Source: CAZQGO01 sp964593065 (GTDB taxonomy: Bacteria > Oederibacteriota > JAAXVQ01). Taken from it: a stretch of 64,000 nucleotides of DNA. Position numbers and translations under genes: made by a program. Location of the stretch: positions 25,730 through 89,729 of the forward strand of contig CAZQGO010000009.1 of the NCBI GenBank assembly GCA_964593065.1, read 5' to 3'. Shown here piece by piece: positions 1 through 12,000 of this stretch; positions within the stretch are counted from its first letter, which is position 1, and each line of letters starts with the position of its first letter. The notes under the pieces were generated by a model. The model had not been told where the DNA came from and searched no databases. It saw nothing but the letters and a program-made list of their open reading frames with translations.

Positions 1-1
1 C

Positions 2-3000
2 ACCCAGTATATGAACGTGGACAACCTCCTGACGCCGATCGCGGATCCGTATTTCCTCGGCGAGCATGCCCTGAGCCGCGACCCGGAGCAGGAACGCGGC
101 GGCTGGGCCCACCGCTCCATCGGCATGATCCCCAAGCGCCTGTGGGACGAAGAAGGCCAGACCTGGCGCGACCGCCTCGGCAATGTCGTCGAGGCGGACG
201 TGGAGACAGGACCGGGCCGCAGGGAACGCCGCCCGGTGCCCGTGGATTACGGCCGGATGCGGGCGGTGGACGCCATGTGTTCCTGGGGCAGCCCGAGCTT
301 CGTGCTGCTGACCCTGCCGAGCCTGCAGGGAGCCAGGAGAATTCCTTGGGCGGCCATCACCGGGAAAACCGACTGGGACGAAACCGGGCGGAAGCGGCCC
401 ATCGTTAAATTCGAGCGCAAGCCCGACAAGCCGGGTTACGGGGTGTTGTTCGGATTCAATGAGGCGGACACGTTCGCGGCCATCAAAAAGCCGGACGGCA
501 CCCAGCCCGTGGAAACGCCCGCCTCCTCCAAACGCATGCAGTCCGATTTCTGGAAGCGCAAAATTCGGGCTGCCTGGCCGCAGTTAACCTTGGACGATGC
601 CGCCTTCGTTGAGCTGCCCTGGGAGGCGGCCTACATGACGCCCGGCCAACTGCGGGCGGCCCTGGAAGCCACCGACTTCGCGCGCCGGCAGCAGGAGCAT
701 CCGGGCGAGGGGATCCTGGTCCGGGCGGATCGCGCCGCCTTTGGCCGGTTCAGTCCGGCGGTTCAAGTCCTGCCCAATCCCCTGCGCGACCTGCAATCGA
801 TGGCGGCGGAGCAGTCGGAACCGAATCTGATCGGGGCGATGATGAGGCCCTGGATCGCTCGCGCCCTGGCGGGAAAACTGAATCCCTCGGATACCAGTGC
901 GGTTCTCATGCGCCTGAACAGCCTGGACCCGAAGTTCATTAATTTTGATCAGGGACAGCGCCTGCTGAAATCTGCGCGGGCTTTCCGGCCGATTGCCACT
1001 CAGGCCCAACGCCAGGGCTTGTTCAGTTGGATTCGCCTCCTGGCAAAGTTGCAGGCCGAAAATCCCGCCTGGGCCAAAGCCGTGGCCCTCTTCGACCATG
1101 AAAGAAGCGGGGCCTACGTGGATTATCTGCGCGGAGTTGGCGAGCAAATCAGACGATTCCCCGTGGAAGAATTGTTGGGCCCGGAACTTCTCGCCGCCAT
1201 CGCCGCCACCAGTCCCGGCGGACGCCTGCCGGCTTCCCTGACGGTCGTGGATGATTCGGATGCCGACAGCTTGGAACGCCAATTGAATTTGCGCGATCAC
1301 CCGGAGGCGGAATCAGGGCTTCCCCTCGCGGCCCGTCTGACGCTGATCAATCCTTATACCCGAACCGTGCGGATGGTTCTGCTCGTGGGTCCGATGGACC
1401 GCCTCAGGAAAGCGATGAGAACCATCGCCGAAATGGAAGAAAAATTCGGAGGCTGGATTTACGGTCTGGGACAAGTGGCCCTGGATTTCACGATTAAGCC
1501 TTTCAACGGGGAGGACGGTGAAGTCGATTCGTCCACCATGTACCTCGACGAAGACCTGCAGGGACGCGGCGTGGGCCGTGCCTTGTCCGAAGGCAGAAGG
1601 CGCCTGTTGATCCACCTCGTTCCCGGCGCGGTCATTCGCTCCAAAGTCCTCCATCCCGCGGCTTTGATTAATCTCGTTCATCACTTTGGTGCAGAGATAG
1701 ATTGGGAGGAGCCCCGCGTATTCAAAAGCTACTGGCCGCCAGTCCTTTCGGATTTGGGCTTGCTGCACGAACCACTGCCGGATCAAGAAATATCCACAGC
1801 CCAAGCGGCCTTGCATCAAGCAAAAGCCGAGTCGCAAACTCCAGAGCTCAACGACGCGGAATTCCTGTACGACCGCATCCGCGGTCTGGCCCAGCAAATC
1901 GCCCGCGATCCGGCCCAATATCCGCATTTGGCCGCAACCCATGGCTGGAAGCACAAAGAACTGCCCGCGAAAATGCAGGGCAAGGAACAGGACTGGCAGA
2001 GCGTGGCCCATTTCCTGTACTCCATGATTCTGGACCGACTGTATGTCCGGGGCCGCGTACCCGATGTGGAGGAAGAGGCTCCGCCGGCTGCTCCGCCAGC
2101 CCCCAAAGCCTTGGGCGGGATCATGGATTGGCTCAAGGCGCCGGTCATGAAGGTCTTCGGCATCGACAGCGCGACCTACGACCGCCGGGTGGCCTGGTGG
2201 CTGGAGAACGGCCTGGTGTACGGCCTGGCCCTGCCCGGCGTCCTGCTGGCGCTGGCCTTCGGCGCGCCCTTGGTCTCGACCCTGGGCGCGGGCTACGTGC
2301 TGGCCTGGGCCGCGTTCGCGCGCCTGCACTACCGCCTGCCCTGGGCCGGGCGGGCGCCGCCCGCGCACCGCGTGGCGGCACTGGTCATCAGCCTCGTCAA
2401 CATCTCCCTGCTGGCGGCGGTGCTGTTCGCGCCTTGGCTTTTCCCCGTCGTGTTCCTCTCCTCCTTTGTCGTGCATGGTCTCGTGAACGCCGGCTTCCTG
2501 GAGCGCGCGGCCGAAACTTTCCGGCGGACCAAAGCCTTGGGCGAGGATGCGATTGCGCGCATCCGCGCCCGCAGCACCGACCTGGCGGGAGGCTTTGCCT
2601 TCACCGGCCTGCTGGCCTTGCCGATCACGGTGCTGGTGCTGGTGCTCCGCGGGGTGGGCGGGCTCGTCATCCCAGGCATCCTGCCCTGGATCGCGGTGCC
2701 GGCCGGCGTCGTGCTCGTCTCCTGGGCCCTGGTCTCCCTGGCCCCGCCTTCCGCTTCGGCCGGCCGACCCGCGGCCCCGGCCGGCGGCGTTTCCCGCCGG
2801 CAAGTCCTGCAGCTCCTGGCCCTGTCGCCGGTGGTGGCGGGCGCGCTGATCCTGGCCGCCTGCACGCCGCAACCGACCGCTGCGCCCACCCAGGCCTGGA
2901 CCCAGGAATTGCGCACGCGCCTGTTCGTGCCCACTCAGCAGTATGTGGCCGACTACCTCGCTTCTCCGGAGCGCGTGGCCGATCCGAACGTGGACCATGC

Positions 3001-6000
3001 CGGGCTGGTCTCCTACACCGATCCGCAGACCGGGCGCAGAATCTTCCTGGTGCCCAACAGCCACGCCTCCAAGCGCGCACAGACTCTCATCCGCGAACAC
3101 ATCCTGCCCGAGATCGGCGACCGGGATCCCAACTGGCTGTTCGCGCTGGAAGGCATGAGCGCGGACATCGACTGGAGCCGCATGTCCGCGCATCTGCCGG
3201 AATACTCGGACCTGCTGGAAAAGGCCGCGGCCGGCGGCGACCAGGTCTTCAATCCCCTGGTCGGAAATTACGATCCGCGCGTGCTGGTGCAGGTGGCCAG
3301 CGGGACGCGCGTCAACCTCCTGGGCGTGGTCCTGGTGTACAACGACGCGGAGGCCGAACCAGGAGTCGGCGGCCATCTGACCGCGGACAGCATCCGGGCC
3401 ATCTCCCCGGAACGCCTTTCCGACCTGGCGATGTTCGAGGCCGGCGTCCTCCTGCAGGCCTTCCCGGACCACGAGCGGAATTCCGAAGCCTTCCGGGCCT
3501 GGCTCGCCGGATTGCCGGCGGAGACCCGCGAACAATTCGGCCCCGATACGGAAAGGAATTTTCGCCGGGGTTACCTGGCGCAAATTTTCCTGAATTCACT
3601 GGTCCTGCAGCTGCAGACCGATCCAGCCCTCCTGAACTCCAACGTGGCCGAGATGAACGACCAGATGACCGCGGCCGCCGATCTCCTGTCGATGGACTTG
3701 TTCCGGGCGGCGCTGGCGGCCGAGCCTACGGACCGCAACGTGGTGGTGGTCTTCGGCGCTCTCCACCGCGACGCGTTCGAGCAAACCTTGCGCAACGCGG
3801 GCTTCACCCAGGACCCCGGAGAGATCCCCGACGAGCACGGGACCTCGCAGCTGCCCCTGACGCCGTACGTTCTGCGCTTGGGGATGCCGGCCGGAGGGCC
3901 GGCGGCGTGGGGAGCGCTGGGTCTCCTGGGAACCGGCCGGGCAGGGGCGGCAGGCGAAGCCGCCGGCGCCGGGCAGCCAGCGATCCAGGCCGAGGCTCCG
4001 GCCGGCGAAACCACGCAGGCGCGGCTGCTGCTGGCCGTGCTGGTCCTCGGGATCGGCGCGGGCCTGGCGGGTGTTCTGGGCTTGGTGGTCGGCTTGACCG
4101 TCTCCCCGGTCCTCCTCTGGGTACTGGCCGGCGCCGGCTTAGTCGTTACGCTCGGCGTGCTGATCGCGCAGACCGGCCGGACCACGGCCCGCGTGCCCGG
4201 GCGCCGGAATTTCCTGATCACGGGCAGCCTGTCGGTCCTGGCTCTGGTGCTCGCTGCCTGCGGCCTGCCCATCCCGGCCACGGCGACGCCCGGTCCGGTC
4301 CAGCCAACACCGGAAATGCCCACCATCGAACCGACCTGGACCTACCCGCCGAGTCCGACGCCTCCGCCCACCCTGGAAGGCAAATTGCTGGCGGAATGGA
4401 ACCACCGTAAATTCGTGCCGGAAAGAAATTTCTGGCTCGTGTACCCCGATACGCCCCCGGTGGAGGCCCTCGCCCCCAGTCAGGACCATGCCGAAATGAT
4501 GGTGTACCAGCGCGGGGAGAGGACCGTTTACCTGATCCCCAACGGCCATTTATCCAACCGGGCTTTGGAACTGGAGCAGCAACACATCCTGGACGTGACC
4601 AACCCAGAGAATACGTCCGTGCTGAACAAGTTCCAGGCAGGCAAGGTCATGCTGGGCATCGAGGGCCTGAACCCCAGCGCCCTGGTGGGAGGGTGGAACG
4701 CCGGCCCGGCGGTCTGGTCCCTGGTCGAGAAAACGAAGGATGCGGAACCCATCACCATCGCGGATCCCACCATCGCCTATTCCGACCCCCTGGTCCTGAG
4801 CGCTCTCCAGGGGGAAGGCTTCCGCACCGTCGACATCGCCCTGCAGTTCGTGCTGGCCTTCCTGGAGGCCCCGAACGGCGGGCCGGTCGAGAACCTGGAA
4901 CAGTTCAACGCCCTGTCCGAGCAGGACAGCGTGGGCACGATCTACACCGTCACAGACATCTTCATGGCCTATGACCGCGAGTTCTCGGCCTCGCCGGACC
5001 TCCGGTCCGTGTACGAGCAGCACCTGGCCGAGGTCCGGCAAACGAATCCGGACCAGCAGGATACCTTCGCCGAACGCCGGGAATGGCTGCTGGCCTATTT
5101 GCGGCAGAACGTGCTGGATTACCTGGGGGCGTCTCCGGAAGCCCGGGCCCAACAGGCGCAGGACGTGGCCAGGATCGGCACAGAAAAGTTCGTGCAGAGC
5201 AACAAGCTGTCCAGGAAATTCTTCGAAGTGATCCTGGAACAGGTCCCGGCGGACAATGACCTCATCCTGGTTTATGGATTCCTGCACCAGGAGGCTTTCG
5301 AACCGCTCCTCATCGAGCAAGGGTATCAAAGGACACAGTACTACCCTGACCAGAATCCCAATCCCAGGAGCGAAGTGGACGGCACGCTGGCGCGCCTGCA
5401 GCCGGCGGACCAGACCCGGTCGCGGAGTTACCGGACAGCCCGCAGAGTGGAGGCCGTGCTCTCGAGCCTGACCTCGCCCTTCCGGGGAGGCATCATGCCC
5501 TGGCTGCGAGGCCTGGTGGTCCGCCTCTCGGGCGGCAGGATCACCCCGCGCGCCTACGACCGTTTCATCGCCTTCTGGCTGGAGAACGTGCTGTCCCTGA
5601 CCGCCGGCGGCCTGGTGGCCGCGGCCGGAGCGGCGGTGCTGGCCGTGGCGACCGGGGGCGCATTCGCGTTTCCGGCGACGGCGGCGTATTTCCTGGCATG
5701 GCCCCTCTTCTTCCTGTTGCACCTCGTGCCCGGACGGGAAGGGCAGCGGGCTCCGCCCCTGAACCTGGCCTTGGCGGGCGTGATCGCTGTTGTCAACCTC
5801 GCACTGGTTTTCACACCCCTGTCGTGGCCGCTGCTTCTCCTGTCGGGCGTACTGGTCCACCTGGCCGCGAATGTGGCGGCCGCCGTTTTCTTCCGCGCGC
5901 GGGCCCTGCGGACCTGGACCCTGCCCAACGGGGAGAGGGTGAGCCTGCAGGCCGCGGACCAAGCCTTCCTGCAACAACACGCGGACGAGATCCTGCCCCT

Positions 6001-9000
6001 GCTGGACCCGGAAACCTTCGGCGCCTGGAACCGGGAAAAACTGGCGGCCGGGGAAGAGGGCTATGACGGCCGGCCGCACTACGGCAAATTCCAACACAGC
6101 CTGGCCATCACGGATTCATCCGGCAGGGTGATCGCCCTGGCCCTGGCGTATGAACGCGGGTGGAAGGAATACCAGGAACTCGGTTCCGACAGCCTGTATC
6201 TCAACGTGCTGGCCGTGGCCCCGGATTACCAAGGCCTGGGACTCGGCACTCTGCTCACGCGCTCGGTCATCGAGCGCTTCCGGCGCAGCCGCTTCCTGCA
6301 TTTCCTCAACCGGCCGCTGGCCGTGTCCCTGCAATCCCACGTACCGGAGGCGCAAAGGCTTTTTGAGCGCATGGGATTCCAGGCCGTAGGAGAAAAAAGC
6401 TATCCAGCCAGGAACCTCGTGGACCGGGTGTATCTCTACCATGAGACCGGGCCGGCCTGGATCGACGTCCAGCAGCGGCCCCGTCCCCTGGGAACCGTCT
6501 TGGATCCGGCGGGGGAGAAATACCGGCAGGCGCTTTTCGCCCTGTCGCAGCAATTGCAGCGTTTCCGGGAAATCCCGCAGGCCTCCGAACGGCAAGACCT
6601 GAAGCTGCGCCTGGTGGCGGCGCAGCGGGCGCTGCCGGCCCGGGCCCTGACCGAGCTGAACGCGGCCCGTGAGGGATTCCGCGCCGGCCGGCTCTCGGTG
6701 GAGGACTTGGCCGCCGTATTCCTGCGCACCACCGAACTCGGCCTGCTGGGCGAGACCGGTGCCTGGACCCGGCGCGACGGCACGACCCTGGACCGCCGCG
6801 AGCACGTGCTCGAGGATGCGCGAGCTTTGGATGCTTTGCTCCAGGGAAGGCCGGTCTACCTCGGCTTGGACCCATCCGAGGCCGAACGCCTGAACGCTCT
6901 GGCCATGCGCATCCGCTTGAATCCCGAACTCCGCGAGGACCTGGCCCTGGCGCTGATCCTGCACGATTATGGTTTCCTGAACGGAAATCAGGATTACTTC
7001 CATACGCCCGAGGCCGACCACGCCCGTGAGGGCGCGGAGCTGGCGCGGCCCGTGCTGGCGGCCCTCGGACTTCCCGCTGCGCGCATTGATTTCATTTCGG
7101 AATTGATCGCCCGTCACGATTGGCTGAGCAACATTGCCGACGGCACCAACCGGCCGACGCTGGTCTCCCAATACGGGCCGCGCCTGGCGCCGGCGCATTT
7201 GCGCCAGGAAACGGCGGACCTGGTTCGGCGCTGGCAACAGTCCGGACGCCTAGCCCGGCCGGAAGCAGTGGACGCTCTGGCAGAGAATTACCTTGCGGCC
7301 CTGGCCCTGCTGGGAGTGTCCGATATCTTCGGTTCGGGCGACCGCGCTGTTGACCAGGGCGTGGTGCAGGCCGCCGTCGATATCTCCGGCGTTGCCCGCC
7401 TGGAGGAAGCCGCGTACCGGCAGCAGATCCCGGAGGGCTTTGATCCGTCCGCCCGCGTGACCGTGGCGGGCGTGGCCATGGATGTGGACGCCACCCTGAC
7501 CCGCAACCAGACTTTGCCGCCGGAAGGCCTTAATCTCAAGCAGGTCCTGCGGGCCCTGCGCGCCGGCAAGCGCGTGCTCTTAAACAGCGGCAGCCCGATG
7601 CTGCCAGCAGAGAAGGTCAGGGTGTACCGCTCAGAGGATCCCGGGGATTACGAAGAGGTGACCTTCCATTATGAGCGGGAAGCCCTGGAGGAAAGGATCG
7701 TCAGGGTCCTGCAGGCGGAAATGATCGCCAGCGGCGACGCCGGCAAGCTGCCCAACCTGGAAGTGCAGGGTATTTCCGGCGTGGAACACGTTACCTTCGA
7801 CGCGCAGGGCCAGTATGTCTATCGGCTCGATGAAAGCCTCACCGTCGAGCCGGCGGCCCAACGGGACATCGGCAAGGCCCTGGCTGTGGGCTACATGCAA
7901 GTCTTGGGTCAAAAGCGCGGCGTGGACTTTTCGGCGGCCATCGCGGAGGTGCGGTCGGCGAAAAACCTTCCCGAGGTTCTGGAGCATTTCAACGGCGCCG
8001 TGGCCGGCCATGCTCAGGTGAAATTCCAGCCTTTCAATTCCGAGATCGTCCTCGTGGGTGAGGACGGGCAGGTGGACTGCAACCTGGCGCTGGCCGCGGC
8101 CCGCGAGGAGATCCGGCAGCAGGCGTACGCGGTCGACGAGGATAAATATTTCCCCTCCGCCGGAATGCTGTTCTTGAAGTTCAGCCGGATCAAGAAGAGC
8201 AGCGCCGTCGCAGCCTGGATGGACCGCGGGCGGGCTTCGGGAGCCTATCTCACCCTGGGGGATTCAGCCACCGACACCTTCCTGTGGGAGATCCGGCGGC
8301 CGAATTTCTTCCGCGTGTTCCTGGGGACGGCGCAGACCTTGCGTGCCCATCCGGGAGTCGTGGTGGCGCGCAGCGAGGAAGGCCGGGACAACGTCCGCCA
8401 GGAAGGCACCGGCCAAGCCCTGCAGCATTTCCTGGACGCCGAGGAGCAGGGTTTGGCTTATCGTGATTTGCCGTATTTCGACAACCGCTGGTCCTTAAGC
8501 GACCTGATGTCCCGGGGCCTGGCGCTGTTCCCGCGCTGGCAGAACGCTCGCGCCGCAGCCTTTTCGAGCCGGCGCATCCTGCTGCAGGCCTCGCGTTCCT
8601 GGCTGCTGCGCCTGCCCGCGTTTCTGGTGACCGCCTGGATCCTGGCGGCCGAAATTCTGTCGCCGCTGGCGGGGAAGTACACGGTGGAAACCTACCAGCG
8701 GGAGGGACTTGCGGTCTACCGCTTCACCGACCTGCGGGCGGATACCTCCTTCGATATCGTGCCCGGCTACGCCGCCAAAATCATCTCCTTTAAGGCCCAG
8801 GGGCGCGAGATCCTCCATTGCGACAGCATCAAGGCCTCGGGCGGTATCGAGGTCATGTATCCCTACATCGACCGCGTGCAGGGCAACCGCTTTAGCTACC
8901 AGGGGCGCACCGTGGACCTGGGTGACGACGAACTGGTGCGGACCGGCCTGACCAAAAAGGACGGCTCGGGTACGGTCTACCACGGCATGGCCCGCAGGCT

Positions 9001-12000
9001 GCCCTGGAAGGTGGAGGCCGCCGGCCTCGACCGCCGGGGCATCTACGTGCGCGTCTCGCTGGCCAACGCGGACCAGCCCGAGATCGCGCGGCGCTTCGGC
9101 CGGGGAAAAGCCTTCCTGACCTATCACCTAAGCGGTGCTGAACTGACCAGCGACATCCGCCTGCGCAACCGCTCCTTAGCCTCCACGGGCAGCCATCCCT
9201 GGATCGCGCGCGGCCAAGGCGCCTGGCGCCTGCTCGTGCCCGCCCGGCGCGAGGTCGTGGCGGAAAACATGATCCCCACCGGCGAACGCCGCGAGCTGGC
9301 CGGCACGCCGCTCGATTTGCGCGCCTTCCGGGATTCGGACCGCAACCGCCACGCCATCCTGGAAGGTTTGGACCGTCGTCCCAACGGGGAAGCCGTGTCA
9401 TACGCCTACAATGCCACGGACGGCACGCTCGTGGAGATCGCGCAGAGCGAAGGCCTGCCCTTCGTGGTGGTGTGGGACAAGGAGGAGAAATTCTTCGCCC
9501 TTGAGCCCGTGTCCTCGCCTCCGGACGCGCTCAACGACGCGGACGGGCGGCGGGGGCTCTTGCCCATCACCCAGAGGAACTACCATGCCCGGGTCTCTTA
9601 CCGCGTGCGGCGGGTGGACCCGGACCAGGCAGCGGCCCTGCCGACAGAGAACGCGGCGGTGCAGGTCCGACCGGCAACGCCCGCGCACGCCTTCCGCGCC
9701 CTGACCGGCTACGCGGCCGGCCTCGTGTCCGTCCTGGGCGCGGCCGCCCAGTACGGCGTCTTCCGCCAGCTGGGCGCGACCCAGCCCGCGCTGGCGCCTT
9801 TCGTGACCGCGGCGGGTCTCTTCTTCGGGGGGCTGCTGGCCCTCGGCGCCACGGATTTCTTCATCACGGCCTGGGCCGTGCAGCAAGTCGAGTATGAGAA
9901 ACTCTTGGACCAGCGCTCCCGGACACAGACCGTGGGGATTTTCAGGAAATTCCTGTTATGGTGGCAAGCGCTGGGGGCGGTGGTCGCCCGGGCCAACGGC
10001 TGGCGCGATACGGCCGCTTTAAAAATCCTCGAGGGCCATCCCCGGTACACTGTAGCCCGGGAACTGCTGGAAAAGCACGAGGAGTTTCCAAACGAATTGG
10101 CGGGCCTGATCGGCATGCACCCGGGCGTGCACCTGGCCTTGGTGGCGGGCAGCCTGCTGCTGGCCCTCATGGCCGGGGTGCTGCTCGCTTCCGCGGGTTG
10201 GTCCCTTACCGTGATCCTGCTTCTGGCCGGGACCGCCGGCTTCCTCCTGCTGTCCGAGTGGCTCCGCCAGTCGCAATGGCGGACCGCCGAAACCGAGGAG
10301 CAGGTGCGTGCCTCGCTGGCCGGCTACCAGCCGAATACCGGCGTGCTGCACAGCGGCCGGAAATTCCGCCTGGCCCAGAAGGTGTATCACGCCGTGCGCA
10401 CCGACCCGGTCCTGCGGGCCTTGCGAACGGCCGGCGGCCTGACTGTGCGCGACGTGGCCGTACGCTTTGGGCTTAAAACGCGGGAGACCAGGCAGATGCT
10501 GGATTACCTTTCGGCCGACCACGGCCATCCCGAAATCATGGGCATCAGGCGCCTGGGGACGGGCCTGTACGCCTATCAAGCCGTCAGGCCCGAGGCCGAC
10601 GAGAGCCACCGTGCAGCCGCGGAAGCGGTGTTCGCCGTGCTGCAGCGGAACTGGGGGATGAGATTCCTATCCCGCGTCATCGGTTTCGATGCGGCGGGCT
10701 TGGCGCGGCACTTAAGTCATACCGGCATGACCCGGGAGCAGGCCCAGCAAGCCCTGGAGTACCTGGCCTCGGAAAAAGCCTGGGGCGGCCGGCTGGCCGG
10801 CGTCTACCACCGCCTCGGCTTCTTCCAATATCAGCCGCTGCCGGAATATGCCTGGGGCGAAGAGACGCCCAAGTTGGCCCGCATGGTCCACAGCGTCATC
10901 CGGGACCGTCAATCCCTCCGCTACAGGGCCGCGCTGGGGCAGCTGACGGCCGAAGACCTGGTCCGCGAACTCCACTTCGGAGTGCAGGCGGCGCAGCGCG
11001 CCCTGGCCTACCTGGTGTCCGACCAGGCCGCCGGCCAGGGCCTGGGTGGCATCAGCTCCGAGGTCAAGAACGGCCGCCGCATCTACCGCTGGTCCCCGGG
11101 ACAAACCGAGACCCGCGCCGAGCCGGCGCCGCGGGCCCCGGCGGGTGCGCCCGAAAAAGCCGCAGGCCGGTCCGGCCTGAGATTTGCAGCCAACGAAACT
11201 CTCCGCGGCGAACGCAACTGGGCGGGAAAAGTTCTGGACAACTTCCTGGGCGTCGTGCTCTTCGGGCGCGAGGCCGATCCGGCAGCCCATTCGCTGTCCC
11301 GCGGTCTGGCGGCGGGCAACGTTCCGCTGTTCCGGGCCAGCGGCTCGCTGTTCGCGGCCCTGCTGGGCTTGTCCTGGCTGGCGCGCCGGCCCGCGGCGGC
11401 GACGGCGGACCAAGCCGCGGAACTGGATCGCGTCGTGCTGGCGGCGCAGGTGGATGACGTCGCCGCGGCCGTCTACGCCCGGTACGGAGCAGGGGATTTT
11501 GTGCGGCCGAAAACCGAACTTCTGCCCCTGTCGGACCTGAGCCCCTGGCGGAGGCTATTCCATCTCCTGGGACACGCGCAACGGGATCCGCAAACCGGCG
11601 AGCCGGTAATTTTCGTTCCCGACACGCTTCTGCGCGGCGGCGTGCGTCCGGGCCTGCAGGCGGAGTTGTTGCGGCTCATGGTCGTCCATCAGCTGCGAAA
11701 ATTTTACGCCCAAAGCCGCCGAGCCGCCCGGTTGTCCGGATCGCCGGTACGAGTGCCCATCTGGGACCGTGTGATGAGTCGTCTCCGGATGAGAAGCGAT
11801 CCCCGCGGCTATCTGACCCGAGTGCTGCAGGGCGATGCCTCCCCGCTTGCGCGGGAACTGCTGCAACAAGAAACCGGGCGGGAGAGTCCTGCCGCGTCCG
11901 CTTTCCTGGACTGGGTCCATCATCCCGAACCGGAACGCCTGGAAGCCTGGGTGGCGGAGATGGTCCGGAGCATCAACGTATCGCCCGCTCCGGGTCAGAG

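Noticed and set aside
1313..3583. Long minus-strand frames opposite giant gene 1 (and similar ones opposite 8495-9127, 15685-17817, 19330-21246, 49798-51618)
   Set aside because: Arg/Gly/Pro-rich translations lacking domains, typical of antisense frames in GC-rich coding DNA.
1702..4410. A 902-codon plus-strand frame inside giant gene 1
   Set aside because: Low-complexity Arg/Gly/Pro product, overlapped by the giant frame whose GNAT, membrane and Tiki-like domains are convincing.
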